From the NCBI RefSeq assembly GCF_007993735.1, contig NZ_CP042453.1:1302001-1366000 (forward strand): a stretch of 64,000 nucleotides of DNA, read 5' to 3'. The position numbers and the translations under genes were made by a program. The notes beneath the pieces are model-generated. The model made no database searches, was not told the DNA's origin, and worked only from the letters and a program-made list of their open reading frames with translations. Origin of the DNA: Arenimonas daejeonensis (GTDB taxonomy: Bacteria; Pseudomonadota; Gammaproteobacteria; Xanthomonadales; Xanthomonadaceae). Positions 9,426 to 20,400 of this stretch are shown here, piece by piece. The stretch's first letter is position 1, and every line of letters starts with the position of its first letter.

Positions 9426-10390
9426 GGCGCGTCGTCCCCGGCGCCGGCGCCCGCGGCGGAGCGACGCAGGCGGTCGTGCACGGCCAGCCAGTCGCCGCCT
9501 TCCGGCGGGCGTTCGGCCAGCAGCAGGTTGACGCCGCGGGTATCGAGTGCACGCAGCGCGGCGTACAGGCCGTGGGCGTAGGCGTCCGCCGCGGCGGGCA
9601 GGGCCAGGCCCTCCAGGCCGTCAGGCAGCGTGTCCAGCGCCAGCACGGCCACGCGCTTGCCGAACGTGAGTTGCTGCTGTGCTTCCTGCGCCAGCGCGGC
9701 GCGCGGCAGCAGCAGCAGCGGCGTGCGCGGCGCGTAGTGCGCTTCCAGCGTGCCCGAGGCGCGCGGGCTGTCATCGGCAACGCCGTCCGCGACGGGGCCG
9801 ATGACCGCTTCGAGGCGTTCGCGGCTGATCATGCCCGGCCGCAGGATGCGCGGCGTGCCGGAGGAAAGATCAAGGATCGTGCTCTCGATTCCGATCTGGC
9901 ATTCGCCGCCGTTGAGCACCACCGGCACCGCGTCGCCGAACTCCTCGCGCACATGCGCGGCGGTGGTCGGGCTGATGCGGCCGAAGCGGTTCGCCGAAGG
10001 CGCGGCTAGGCCGCCGCCGAACGCACGCAGCACCTCCAGCGCCATCGGATGCGCGGGGCAGCGCAGGCCGACGGTGGGCTGGCCGCCGGTGACTTCGTCC
10101 GGCACGCCGGGCTGCTTGCGCAGGATCAGGGTCAGCGGCCCGGGCCAGAAGGCGGAGGCCAGCGTGCGGGCCGCCGCGGGAATGTCGCTGGCCCAGGCGT
10201 CGAGTTGCCTGGCATCGGCGATGTGCACGATCAGCGGGTGATCGGCCGGCCGGCCCTTCAGCGCGAAGATCCCGCGCACCGCCTCGGCGTTCGAAGCATC
10301 GGCGGCCAGGCCGTACACGGTCTCGGTGGGCAGGCCGATGGCCTCGCCCCGGCGCAGGGCGGCCACGGCGTCGGCGATTCCGTAGCTCAT
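9422..10390 (-). CDS. tsaC: L-threonylcarbamoyladenylate synthase (YrdC plus Sua5 domains)
   Basis: 322 residues. The N-terminal YrdC domain contains GLPTETVYGLAADA, KGRPADHPLIVH and a substrate-binding AAPSANRFGRISPTTA; the C-terminal part (about 210-322) is a Sua5-type extension, so this is the long form rather than the short TsaC. It makes threonylcarbamoyl-AMP from threonine, bicarbonate and ATP, the first step of t6A37 modification in ANN-decoding tRNAs. It overlaps the acetyltransferase upstream and the membrane gene downstream by 4 bp each, a three-gene operon. Confidence 0.93.
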   Translation of the reverse strand: MSYGIADAVAALRRGEAIGLPTETVYGLAADASNAEAVRGIFALKGRPADHPLIVHIADARQLDAWASDIPAAARTLASAFWPGPLTLILRKQPGVPDEVTGGQPTVGLRCPAHPMALEVLRAFGGGLAAPSANRFGRISPTTAAHVREEFGDAVPVVLNGGECQIGIESTILDLSSGTPRILRPGMISRERLEAVIGPVADGVADDSPRASGTLEAHYAPRTPLLLLPRAALAQEAQQQLTFGKRVAVLALDTLPDGLEGLALPAAADAYAHGLYAALRALDTRGVNLLLAERPPEGGDWLAVHDRLRRSAAGAGAGDDAP

Positions 10391-10947
10391 GCCACGCTCC
10401 GGTAGTCGGCCTTGAGCAGGCCGTAGATCCAGGAATCGGCGAACTCACCCCCGACCCGCCAGCGGTTGCGCAGCAGGCCCTCGCGCTGGAAACCGAAATG
10501 CTCCAGCAGGCGCCATGAAGATTGATTGCGCGGATCCACGTCGGCCTCGATGCGTTCCAGGCCCAGCGGGCCGAAACCGTGTCCGATCGCCAGCCTCACG
10601 GCTTCGCGGGCCAGTCCGCGGCCTTGGCGCGAGGGCAGCAGGGAATAACCGAGTTCGGCGCGCTGGTTCGGCCCGCTCAGCGAAAACAGGGCGGTGGTTC
10701 CGATGAAACGGTCCTCGCCCGGCTCGGTCAGCGCCCAGCCGTACACTGCGGGTGGGCGCATCGGCATGCGCTCGGCCAGCCAGGCCTCGGCCTGGGCCAG
10801 GCCGGTCCAGGGCGCAAAACTCCAGTAGCGGCAGACCTCCGGGTCGCTGTAGAGCGCGAAGACGTCGGCCGCGTCCGACGCCTGCAGCGGGCGCAGGCGC
10901 ACACGGTCGCTCTCGAGCACGGGCGGGTCGTTGGGATCGAAGGCCAT
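10387..10947 (-). CDS. GNAT family N-acetyltransferase (RimJ/RimL-like)
   Basis: About 186 residues. [21 protein letters not shown] at the N-terminus, then an acetyl-CoA-binding [20 protein letters not shown] and a late [23 protein letters not shown], typical of GNAT enzymes of the RimJ/RimL group (Acetyltransf_3). Substrate unknown: a protein N-terminus, an antibiotic or a small amine is possible. The stop overlaps the tsaC start by 4 bp. Confidence 0.88.
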   Translation of the reverse strand: MAFDPNDPPVLESDRVRLRPLQASDAADVFALYSDPEVCRYWSFAPWTGLAQAEAWLAERMPMRPPAVYGWALTEPGEDRFIGTTALFSLSGPNQRAELGYSLLPSRQGRGLAREAVRLAIGHGFGPLGLERIEADVDPRNQSSWRLLEHFGFQREGLLRNRWRVGGEFADSWIYGLLKADYRSVA

Positions 10948-11041
10948 GCCGCATTCTCCCACGCGGCCCGGCGGTTTGCCCCAGGCCCACCGGGCGGGGA
11001 AAATGGCGGTCTTTCCCGCGTCCCTTCCCATGGAGCCACCC

Positions 11042-12216
11042 ATGACCCTCCTCCGCATGGCCGACCTCGACCTGGCCGGCAAGCGCGTGCTGATCCGCGA
11101 AGACCTCAACGTGCCGGTCAAGGACGGTCGCATCACCTCCGAGCAGCGCATCACCGCGGCCCTGCCGACGATCCGGCTGGCCTGGAGAAAGGCGCCGCCG
11201 TGATGGTGACCTCGCACCTGGGCCGCCCGAAGGAGGGCGTGTGGACGCAGGAGGATTCGCTGGCGCCGGTCGCCGCGCGCCTGTCCGGACTGCTGGGCCG
11301 CGAGGTGCCGCTGGTGAAGGACTGGGTGGACGGCGTGCAGGTGCAGCCCGGCCAGCTGGTGCTGCTGGAGAACTGCCGCATGAACGTCGGCGAGGGCAAG
11401 GACGACGAGGCGCTGTCGAAGAAGTACGCCGCGCTGTGCGACGTGTACGTCATGGACGCCTTCGGCACCGCGCACCGCGCGCAGGCGTCCACGCACGGCG
11501 CGATCCGCTTCGCGAAAGTCGCCTGCGGCGGCCCGCTGCTGATGGCCGAACTCGACGCGCTGGCCAAGGCGCTGGAAGCCCCGGCCCGCCCGCTGATCGC
11601 GATCGTCGCCGGCAGCAAGGTCAGCACCAAGCTCGAGCTGCTGTCGAACCTGGTGTCCAAGGTGGACCAGCTGATCGTCGGCGGCGGCATCGCCAACACC
11701 TTCATCGCCGCGGTCGGCCACCCGGTCGGCAAGTCGCTGTGCGAGAACGACCTGCTCGACACCGCCCGGCAGATCATCGCCGACGCCAAGGCCCGCGGTG
11801 CCGACATCCCGATCCCGAGCGACGTGGTGGTGGCCCCGGCCTTCGCCGCCGACGCGCCGGCCACGGTGAAGAAGGTCAACGAAGTCGGTCCGGACGACAT
11901 GATCCTGGACATCGGTCCGGAAACCGCCGCGCGTTATGCGGAAATGATCAACAAAGCCGGCACCGTGGTCTGGAACGGCCCGGTCGGCGTGTTCGAATTC
12001 GACGCCTTCGGCAAGGGCACCCAGGTGCTGGCAAAGGCGATCGCCGATTCGTCCGCGTTCTCGATCGCCGGCGGCGGCGACACCCTGGCCGCGGTGGACA
12101 AGTACGGCGTCGAGTCCGGCATCAGCTACATTTCCACCGGCGGCGGCGCCTTCCCGGAGTTCTGCGAAGGCAAGGAACTGCCGGCGGTCGCGGCGCTCAA
12201 GGCGCGCGCACGCTGA
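11042..12216 (+). CDS. pgk: Phosphoglycerate kinase (frameshifted)
   Basis: About 391 residues. [48 protein letters not shown], a C-terminal [12 protein letters not shown] and the nucleotide loop [12 protein letters not shown] give a complete phosphoglycerate kinase, which transfers phosphate from 1,3-bisphosphoglycerate to ADP. The frame breaks at about 11181: the sequence reads GGCCTGG where GGCCCTGG would give the expected [11 protein letters not shown]. The HAD phosphatase gene starts one base after the stop. Confidence 0.95.
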
Positions 12217-12217
12217 G

Positions 12218-12864
12218 GTGGCGACCCTCTTCTTCGACCTGGACGGCACCCTGATCGATTCCGCCGTCGGCATCACCCGCTGCGTCGCCCATGCGCTAGA
12301 AAGCATGGGCGAACCGGTGCCGCCGCAGCACGAACTGCGGCGCTGGATCGGGCCGACGCTGCGCGAAAGCTTCGGGCCGCTGCTCAGGACCAGGAACGCA
12401 CCGAACAGGCGGTGCGGCTCTATCGCGAACGTTTCGACAGCCACGGCTGGACCGAACACGAGGCCTATCCGGGCATCGGCGACGCGGTCGAGGCGCTGGT
12501 TTCCGCCGGACACCGGCTGGCGGTGGTCACCGCGAAATACGAAGACCACGCACGCCGCATCGTCGAGCACCTGCCGTTCGGCCATCATTTCGAGGACGTG
12601 ATCGGCGCCACCGAAGACGGCCGCATCAGCCACAAGCCCGAACTGATCGCCGAAGCGCTGCGGCGCCTGGGCCTGGCCGCCGACGGCATCAGCATGATCG
12701 GCGACCGGCGCATGGACATCGAAGGCGCGCGCCACCACGGCATGGCCTCGGTGGGCGTGTTGTGGGGTTTTGGCGGCGAAGCCGAACTCAGCACCGCCGG
12801 TGCCGACCGCCTGGCGCGCGCACCGCACGAACTGCCCGGGCTGTTCGCTGCGGCTGTCTCCTGA
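12218..12864 (+). CDS. HAD-superfamily phosphatase, Gph/PGP-like (frameshifted)
   Basis: About 215 residues. It starts with GTG one base after the pgk stop. Motif I is FFDLDGTLIDS; motif III/IV is GDRRMDIEGARHHGMASVGVLWGFG, as in phosphoglycolate phosphatases and related HAD-IA enzymes. The frame breaks near 12390, after RESFGPLL, and conserved sequence resumes with QERTEQAVRLYRERF. The substrate could be phosphoglycolate or another small phosphate; its position between pgk and pyk fits repair of a glycolytic side product, but that is inference. Confidence 0.85.
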
Positions 12865-12949
12865 GGACAGCGGCAGGACATCGCGGCAACGCGCGCGGGC
12901 CGCAAAAACCTGTGTTAGCTTTGACGGCACCACCCCGCGAAGCCCACCG

Positions 12950-14415
12950 ATGAGCCACGCCCTGCGCCGCACCAAGATCCTCGCCACCTGGGCCCGGCCA
13001 CCGACGCGCCGGGCGTGCTCGACGACCTGGTGCGCGCCGGCGTCAACGTCGTGCGCCTGAACTTCTCCCATGGCACGCCCGAACACCACGCCGCGCGCGT
13101 GGCCGCGGTGCGCGAAGCAGCCGCGCGCCAGGGCCGCGAGGTCGGCATCCTGGCCGACCTGCAGGGCCCGAAGATCCGCATCGAGAAATTCGAGGAAGAC
13201 AAGGTGCTGCTCAAGGCCGGGCAGGACTTCACCCTGGTCTGCCGCGCCGACGCCCCACTGGGCGACGCCGGCCAGGTCGGTGTCAGCTACCCTGGGTCTG
13301 GTCAACGACGTGCATGCGGGCGACACCCTGTTGCTGGACGACGGCCTGATGGCGGTCGAGGTCACCGCCATCGAGGGCGAAAACATACGCACGCGCGTGC
13401 TCACCGACGGCGTGCTGTCGAACCGAAAGGGCCTGAACCGGCTCGGCGGTGGCCTGTCGCTGGGCGCGCTGACCGACCAGGACAAGCAGCACATCCAGAT
13501 CGCCGCGCAGCTGGGCGTGGATTTCATCGCGGTGTCGTTCTGCCGCTCCGCCGCCGACATGGACGAGGCGCGCGCGCTGGCCCGCGCCGCCGGCAGCGAC
13601 GCCTTCCTGGTGGCCAAGATCGAACGCGCCGAGGCGATCGACAACCTGGCCGAGATCACCATCGCCTCCGACGTGGTGATGGTGGCGCGCGGCGACCTGG
13701 GCGTGGAGATCGGCGACGCCGAGCTGCCCGGCCTGCAGAAGAAGATCATCCGCACCGCGCTCGAACACAACCGCGTGGTGATCACCGCCACGCAGATGCT
13801 GCAGTCCATGGTGGACAACCCGATCCCGACCCGCGCCGAGGTGCTGGACGTTGCCAACTCGGTGATCGACGGCACCGACGCGGTGATGCTGTCGGCCGAA
13901 ACCGCCTCGGGAAACTACCCGGTGAAGTCGGTCGAGGCGATGGTGCGCATCTGCCTGGGCGCCGAGCGCCAGTTCGACCACGACACCGATTTCGAGAAGG
14001 CGCCGCGCAACCTGCAGGCCGCCGACCAGGCCATCGCCATGGCCAGCATGTTCCTGGCCGAACACATCCAGGTCCGCGCCATCATCGCGCTGACCGAATC
14101 CGGCGGCACGGCGCGCTATCTGTCGCGTTTCCGTTCGGCGGTGCCGATCTACGGTCTGTCGCGTCATGCCGGCGCGCGCCGGCGCATGGCGATGATCCGC
14201 GACGTGTTCCCGTTCAACTACGACAGCCAGGGCCTGGCCACGCGCGAGGCGGCGCGGGGGCGATCAAGCAGTTGTTCGACGCCGGGGTGCTGTCGGAGGG
14301 CGACAGCGTCATCATCACCAGCGGCGACCACATGGAGCTGCACGGCGCCACCAACACCCTGCGCCTGCTGAAAGTCGGCCCCGGCGGCCGCGCCGAGGGC
14401 CTGGGCGAGCTCTGA
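12950..14415 (+). CDS. pyk: Pyruvate kinase (several frameshifts)
   Basis: About 488 residues when repaired. TKILATLGPATDAPG at the N-terminus, VRLNFSHGT, the lysine segment FLVAKIERAEAID, MVARGDLGVEI, the signature ITATQMLQSM and DAVMLSAETASGNYP identify pyruvate kinase, which makes ATP and pyruvate from phosphoenolpyruvate. Breaks occur near 12986 (CC where CCC is expected), 13292 (CCC where CC is expected) and 14259 (G/C run in EAARGAIKQL). Each repairs with a single base. The small allosteric C-terminal domain is present. Confidence 0.93.
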
Positions 14416-14450
14416 GCTTGCTGCGCAAGCAGGGCGTGTGGCTGCTCAGC

Positions 14451-14868
14451 GCCGGGATCGTTCGAGGCGATAGGCCGCCGCACGAGGAAACTTTCCCGGA
14501 CACGCCGTGAATACGTCCATGTAGGCTCTTCAGCGACGTCCGTGTCGCTGAAGGTCCGGAAAAGTTCCCTCGCACGACGGCCTGTGGCCGTTCGGGGCCG
14601 GGCCATCGAATTCGAAAAGCCTTGCGAGCCCGTCGCTTTGCCGCCCTGTGTGGTTCCAGGTTCTGAATGCCTGCCAGAAGCCGAGGCAAGCGAGCTTTTG
14701 CCCCAAATCGACACCCCGGCCCTGACGGTCTGCAGGTCGTCGTGCGTGAGGTCGCTTTCCGGGGCTTCGAAAACATGGACGTTTTCGAAGAGCCTCCATG
14801 GATGGATTCACGGCGTCCCCGGAAAGCGACCTCACGTACGGCGGCCTATCGCCAGGAACGATCCCGGC
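14451..14868. repeat. 418-bp palindromic element, composite of two inverted copies (family A, copy 1)
   Basis: The ends are inverted copies of GCCGGGATCGTT-N3-GGCGATAGGCCGCCG (left at 14451, right ending 14868). The right half is an inverted near-copy of the 29.6-kb element; the left half is a diverged partial copy with its own hairpin (CGACGTCCGTGTCG loop, about 14530-14550). The right half contains the hairpin CTTCGAAAAC/GTTTTCGAAG. It fills the gap between pyk and the aldolase gene. No protein-like reading frame. Confidence 0.7.
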
Positions 14869-14950
14869 GCACCCGAGTCACCCGCTCACGGGCAATGGAT
14901 CTGCCTGGGCCCGGAAGGGCCCAGGGGTGGGGCGGGGAGCAGGCTTGGGC

Positions 14951-14956
14951 TATAAT
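14951..14956 (+). promoter_or_regulatory. -10 box of the aldolase promoter
   Basis: A consensus TATAAT lies 37 bp before the aldolase start codon. No clear -35 box is seen 16-18 bp upstream, where the sequence is G-rich. Confidence 0.55.
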
Positions 14957-14992
14957 CCCCGGCTTTCCAGCAACCACCCCGGGATCGCCCCC

Positions 14993-16000
14993 ATGAGTAT
15001 CGACCAGCTCGCCGAAACCGCCCAGGCCATGGTGGCCGCAGGCAAGGGCATCATCGCCATCGATGAGTCCACCGCCACCATCAAGAAGCGTTTCGAAGGC
15101 GTCGGCATCGAGTGCACGGAAGAGAACCGCCGCGCCTACCGCGAGATGCTGCTGACCACCCCGAAGCTGGGCGACTACATCTCCGGCGCCATCCTGTACG
15201 ACGAGACCCTGCGCCAGTCCACCAAGGCCGGCGTGCCGTTCACCAAGGTCATGATGGACAACGGCATCCTGCCGGGCATCAAGGTGGACCTGGGCGCCAA
15301 GCCGCTGGCCGGCTTCCCGGGCGAACTGGTCACCGAAGGCCTGGACGGCCTGCGCGACCGCCTGAAGGAATACGCCAAACTGGGCGCCAAGTTCGCCAAG
15401 TGGCGCGCCGTGATCACCATCGGTGAAGACGCGCCGTCCGGCACCTGCATCGAGGCCAACTGCCACGCACTGGCCCGCTACGCCGCCCTGTGCCAGGAAG
15501 CCGGCATCGTGCCCATGGTCGAGCCCGAAGTGCTGATGGACGGCGAGCACGACATCGACACCTGCTACGAGATCACCGAGGTCACCCTGCGCTCGCTGTT
15601 CGGCGCGCTGTACGAGCACAACGTCATGCTCGAGGGCACCATCCTGAAGGCCTCCATGGTCGTGTCCGGCAAGGACTGCCCGGACCAGGCCGGCGTCGAG
15701 GAAGTGGCCGAGATGACCCTGCGCTGCCTCAAGGCCTCGGTGCCGGCGATCCTGCCGGGCATCGTGTTCCTGTCCGGCGGCCAGAGCGACGAGGCCGCCA
15801 CCGCGCACCTCAACGCCATGAACCAGATGGGTGCCAAGCCCTGGCCGCTGAGCTTCAGCTACGGCCGCGCCATGCAGTCGGCCGCGCTCAAGCTGTGGTC
15901 CAAGGACCTGGTGGGCAATGTCGCCGCCGCCCAGCAGACCGTGTACGCCCGCGCCAAGGACAACGGCCTGGCCGCGCTGGGCAAGTGGAAGTCCGCGTAA
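14993..16000 (+). CDS. Fructose-bisphosphate aldolase, class I
   Basis: 335 residues, uninterrupted. A class I (Schiff-base) aldolase of the eukaryote-like family: GKGIIAIDESTATIKKRFEGVGI, the active-site lysine in GTILKASMV (Lys219), EPEVLMDGEHD and FLSGGQSDEAA. It cleaves fructose 1,6-bisphosphate to two triose phosphates without a metal. The start at 14993 matches the family's usual N-terminus. It closes the gap-pgk-pyk cluster; most bacteria use a class II enzyme here, though Xanthomonads commonly have this type. Confidence 0.95.
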   Translation: MSIDQLAETAQAMVAAGKGIIAIDESTATIKKRFEGVGIECTEENRRAYREMLLTTPKLGDYISGAILYDETLRQSTKAGVPFTKVMMDNGILPGIKVDLGAKPLAGFPGELVTEGLDGLRDRLKEYAKLGAKFAKWRAVITIGEDAPSGTCIEANCHALARYAALCQEAGIVPMVEPEVLMDGEHDIDTCYEITEVTLRSLFGALYEHNVMLEGTILKASMVVSGKDCPDQAGVEEVAEMTLRCLKASVPAILPGIVFLSGGQSDEAATAHLNAMNQMGAKPWPLSFSYGRAMQSAALKLWSKDLVGNVAAAQQTVYARAKDNGLAALGKWKSA

Positions 16001-16025
16001 GCGGCGCCCGCCCAGTGGTCCACGG

Positions 16026-16051
16026 AACGCCGGCCTCGTGCCGGCGTTCTG
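16026..16051 (+). terminator. Terminator-like hairpin after the aldolase gene
   Basis: AACGCCGGC pairs with GCCGGCGTT across a five-base loop, 25 bp after the stop. The T run is weak (TTCTGCTTT). Confidence 0.6.
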
Positions 16052-16360
16052 CTTTCCGGGCCCGGATCTCACGCCCAGCGGCACTTCATCGTGGGCTGGC
16101 GTCAACGTCCTGCGCGCCCGGGCGTTGATCACCGGATGACCGCAGCCCGTGCACGCCGGCATGACGTCGGCCCCGTACAATCGGCCGACCTGCCTGCGTG
16201 GGGCCGGCCTTGCCCCCGGTTGCCAGGCCTGCCCGGCGAACTTTCTCCGGCCCCCGGGTCAGTATCCGGAGCGCCTGCGTGCGGTTGAGCGGCATCGAGC
16301 GCACCATCACGCCACCGTCCCGCGACGGCGGCCATTCAAGGATCAAGGAACGCCCCTGAC
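16052..16360. other. Intergenic region between aldolase and RND operon
   Basis: About 310 bp with no supported gene. Reading frames on both strands are short and unlike known proteins. It probably holds the RND operon promoter, but I see no confident -35/-10 pair or operator dyad. Confidence 0.5.
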
Positions 16361-17434
16361 ATGACGTCGAGCCTCAAGAAGCTGCCCCCTCTGCTGGCCC
16401 TGGCCCTGCTGCTGTCCGCCTGTGGCGACGACGCATCCGACCGGCCGCAGGCGCCGGCCGCGACCGTCACCACGACACAGGCGGCCATCAAGCCCCGGAG
16501 CGACGCCATCGAGGCCCTGGGCACGACGCGGGCCAACGAGTCGGTGCTGGTCACCGCCAAGGTCACCGAAACCGTGGTCCGGGTGAACTTCGAGGACGGC
16601 GACCTGGTCGAGGCCGGCGACGTGCTGGTGGACCTGTCGGGTCGTGCCGAACTGGCCGGGCTGGACGAAGTCGCCGCGTCCTACCGCGAGGCGCAGCAGC
16701 AGTACGAGCGCCTGCGCGAGCTCAATGCGCAGAAACTCATCCCGACCAGCCAGCTCGACGCCCAGCGCGGCGCCATGGATTCCGCGCGCGCGACTGGACG
16801 TGGTGCGCGCACGCCTGGCCGACCGCGTGATCACGGCGCCCTTCGACGGCGTGCTCGGTTTCCGCCAGGTCAGCCCCGGCACCTGGTCACGCCCGGCACC
16901 ACCATCGCCAGCCTGGACGACATCTCGGTGATGAAGCTCGACTTCACGGTGCCCGAGGCCTTCCTGTCCGCGCTTGCTCCCGGGCAGGCCGTGTCGGCAC
17001 GCAGCGCGGCCTGGCCGGACCGCGAGTTCACCGGCACGGTGAGCACGATCGATTCGCGCGTGGACCCGGTCACCCGCGCCGTCACCGTGCGCGCCGAGAT
17101 CCCCAACCCCGAGCGCGAACTGCGTCCGGGCATGCTGCTCACGCTGCAGGTGTTCCAGCCCGAGCGCCAGGCGCTGGTGGTGCCCGAGATCTCGGTGATC
17201 CAGGTGGCGCAGGACGCGCACGTGTTCCGGGTCAAGGCCGACGACACCGTCGAGCAGGTGGACGTGAAGCTGGGCCAGCGCCGTCAGGGCGAGGTCGAAG
17301 TGCTGGACGGGCTGGCGGCCGGCGACCGCATCGTCGTGGACGGCACCGTCAAGCTGCGCGAAGGCGCGCGGGTGGTCGAAGCCACCGCCGCCGGTGAAGC
17401 GGCCGCCGTCGTCGCCGACCGCAAGGGCGCCTGA
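16361..17434 (+). CDS. RND efflux periplasmic adaptor (membrane fusion) lipoprotein, frameshifted
   Basis: About 358 residues. A lipoprotein signal (LALLLSACGDD, Cys in the lipobox) is followed by the barrel-sandwich half ESVLVTAKVTETVVRVNFEDGDLVEAGDVLV, a helical hairpin with YREAQQQYERLRELNAQKLIP, and VITAPFDGVLGFRQVSPG. The C-terminal barrel and membrane-proximal domains follow. Two compensating breaks, near 16790 and 16885, put the VRARLADRVITAPFDGVLGFRQV segment in another frame. It links an inner-membrane RND pump to an outer-membrane channel. The pump gene follows after 21 bp; no TolC-like gene is adjacent. Confidence 0.9.
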   Translation: MTSSLKKLPPLLALALLLSACGDDASDRPQAPAATVTTTQAAIKPRSDAIEALGTTRANESVLVTAKVTETVVRVNFEDGDLVEAGDVLVDLSGRAELAGLDEVAASYREAQQQYERLRELNAQKLIPTSQLDAQRGAMDSARATGRGARTPGRPRDHGALRRRARFPPGQPRHLVTPGTTIASLDDISVMKLDFTVPEAFLSALAPGQAVSARSAAWPDREFTGTVSTIDSRVDPVTRAVTVRAEIPNPERELRPGMLLTLQVFQPERQALVVPEISVIQVAQDAHVFRVKADDTVEQVDVKLGQRRQGEVEVLDGLAAGDRIVVDGTVKLREGARVVEATAAGEAAAVVADRKGA

Positions 17435-17455
17435 GGGCGCGCCGGGGAAAAGACC

Positions 17456-20400
17456 ATGGTCCTGTCCGACCTTTCGATCAAACGCCCGGTCTTCGCGACC
17501 GTGATGAGCCTGATGCTGGTGGTGTTGGGCATCATCGCCTTCACCCGCCTGACCCTGCGCGAGCTGCCCAACATCGACCCGCCGATCGTCTCGGTCGAGG
17601 TCGCCTATCCGGGCGCGTCGGCGGCGGTGGTGGAGACCCGCATCACCCAGATCCTCGAAGACGCCGTGGCCGGCATCGAGGGCATCGAGACCGTGGAGTC
17701 GCGCAGCCGCAACGGCGAGGCACAGGTGACGCTGGAGTTCTCGCTGACGCGCGACATCGAGGCCGCCGCGAACGACGTTCGCGACGCCATCAGCCGGGTG
17801 ATGGACCGCATGCCGGAAGAGGCCGACCCGCCGGAGATCGAGAAGGTCGAGGCCGACGCCGAGGTCATCCTCTGGCTGAACATGAACTCGTCGCGCCTGG
17901 ACACCCTGGCGCTCAGCGATTACGCCGAACGCTACGTGGTCGACCGCCTGTCGAGCATCGACGGCGTCGCCCAGGTCGGGTCGGCGGCCAGCAGCGTTAT
18001 TCGATGCGTATCTGGCTCGACCGCGAGGCACTGGCCGCGCGCGGCCTCACCGTCAACGACGTCGAGAACGCGCTGCGGCGCGAGAACGTCGAACTGCCCG
18101 CCGGCAGCCTGGAATCGCAGGACCGCGACTTCGTGCTGCGGGTGATGCGCGGCTACCAGGAAGCCGACGACTTCGCCCAGCTCACCCTGGCCAAGGGCGA
18201 GGACGGTTACCTGGTGCGGCTGGGCGACGTGGCGACCGTCGAACGCGCCTCGGCCGAACGCCGCGCCTATTTCCGCGGCAACGGCCAGCCCAACATCGGC
18301 CTGGGCGTGGTCAAGACGTCCACCGCCAACAGCCTGGACGTGGCGCGCGACGTCAAGGCGGCGCTGCCGGCGATCCAGGACACGCTGCCCGATGGCACCG
18401 ACATCTTCGTCGCCTTCGACTCCACCACCTTCATCGACGCCGCGGTGAACCGCGTCTACATGACGCTGATCGAAGCGGTGCTGCTGGTGCTGGTGGTGAT
18501 CTACCTGTTATGGGCAGCGTGCGCGCCGCGCTGATCCCGGCGGTGACGGTGCCGGTCTGCCTGGTCACGGTGTTCATCGCGTTGTGGGCCTTCGGCTTCA
18601 CCATCAATCTGCTGACCCTGCTGGCGTTGGTGCTTTGCATCGGCCTGGTGGTGGACGACGCCATCGTGGTGCTGGAGAACGTGCAGCGCCGCGCCGACCT
18701 GGGCGAACCGCCGCTGGTGGCGGCGCGTCGTGGCACCCAGCAGGTGGCGTTCGCGGTGATCGCGACCACCACGGTGCTGGCGGCGGTGTTCCTGCCGATC
18801 GGCTTCATGGAAGGCAATACCGGGCGGTTGTTCCGCGAGCTGTCGGTGGCGATGGCCGCGGCGGTCACCATCTCGGCCTTCGTCGCGCTGACGCTGACGC
18901 CGATGATGTGTTCCAAACTGATCCGCGCGCACGAACAGCCGCGGGGCCTGAACGCCTGGATCCAGAGCCACCTGGCTTCGTTGAGCAGCGGCTACCGCAA
19001 GGCGCTCAAGCGCACGATCGGCCGGCCGCTGCTGTTCGGCGCGATGCTGCTGGGCAGCCTGTGCGTGTCCTGGTTCCTGCTGATCGCCACGCCCGCCGAA
19101 CTGGCGCCGCCGGAGGACCGCGGCGCCTTCTTCGTCACCGTGTCCGGTCCCGAGGGCGCGGGCTTCGACTACACCGTCGAACAGATGCACGAGGTCGAGC
19201 AGAAGCTGTTCAAGTACCTGGGCGAAGGCCAGTCCATCGACCGTGCGAATACCCGCGTGCCCGGCGGCTTCGGTCCCGGCGGCGACATGCACACCGGCCA
19301 GGCCATCGTGTTGCTGAAGCCCTGGAACCAGCGCGACGAGACCACGGCCGAACTGGTGGAGAAGGTGCGTGCCGACCTCGCCCGCCTGCCCGGCGTGGTC
19401 GCGCGGCCGCAGGTCCGCACCGGCCTGGTGCGCAGCGGCGGCCAGCCGCTGGCGGTGGTGCTGGGCGGCCCGGATTACGCCGAGCTGGCGCAGTGGCGCG
19501 ACCGCATGCTGGCGCGCATGGAACAGAACCCGCAGCTGTATTCGGCCGACTCGGACTACAAGGAAACCCGCCCGCAGCTTCGCGTCGAAATCGACCGTAC
19601 CCGCGCCGCCGACCTGGGCGTGTCGGTGCAGGAGATCGGCCGCACCTGGAATCCATGATGGGCTCGCGCCGCGTCACCACCTACGTGGAGGACGGCGAGG
19701 AGTACGACGTGATCCTGCAGGCGCAGCGCGAGAACCGCGCCTCGCCCTCCGACCTCAACAACCTGTACGTGCGTTCGGCCACCACCGGCGAACTGGTGCC
19801 GCTGTCGAGCCTGGTCACGCTGAGCGAACTGGCCGAACCGGGCCAGTACAACCGCTTCAACCGCCTGCGCGCGATCACCATTTCGGCCGGCCTGGCGCCG
19901 GGTTACACCCTGGGCGAGGCGCTGGACTGGTTCCGACAGGTCGCCGCGGAAGAACTGCCCGAACGCGCCCAGATCGACTACAAGGGCGAGTCGCGCGAAT
20001 ACCAGCGTGCCGGCGGCGCGGCACTGTTCACCTTCGCCATGGCGCTGCTGATCGTCTACCTGGTGCTGGCGGCGCAGTTCGAAAGTTTCCTGCACCCGCT
20101 GGTGATCATGCTGACGGTGCCGCTGGCAGTGCTGGGTGCGCTGCTCGGTCTGTGGCTGTTCGGCAGTTCGCTCAACCTGTTCAGCCAGATCGGTATCGTG
20201 ATGCTGGTGGGGCTGGCGGCCAAGAACGGCATCCTGATCGTCGAGTTCGCCAACCAGCTGCGCGACGAGGGCCTGGCGATCGGCGAAGCCATCGTGGAAT
20301 CCGCGGCCGTGCGCATGCGCCCGATCCTGATGACCTCGATCGCCACCATCATGGGCGCCGTGCCGCTGGTGGTGGCCGGCGGCCCGGGTTCGGCCAGCCG

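Noticed and set aside
10387..13875. A 1162-codon open frame on the minus strand across pgk and pyk
   Set aside because: It is mostly the antisense shadow of GC-rich genes; only its last part is the real GNAT gene. The rest has no protein-like pattern, while pgk and pyk on the plus strand are unmistakable.
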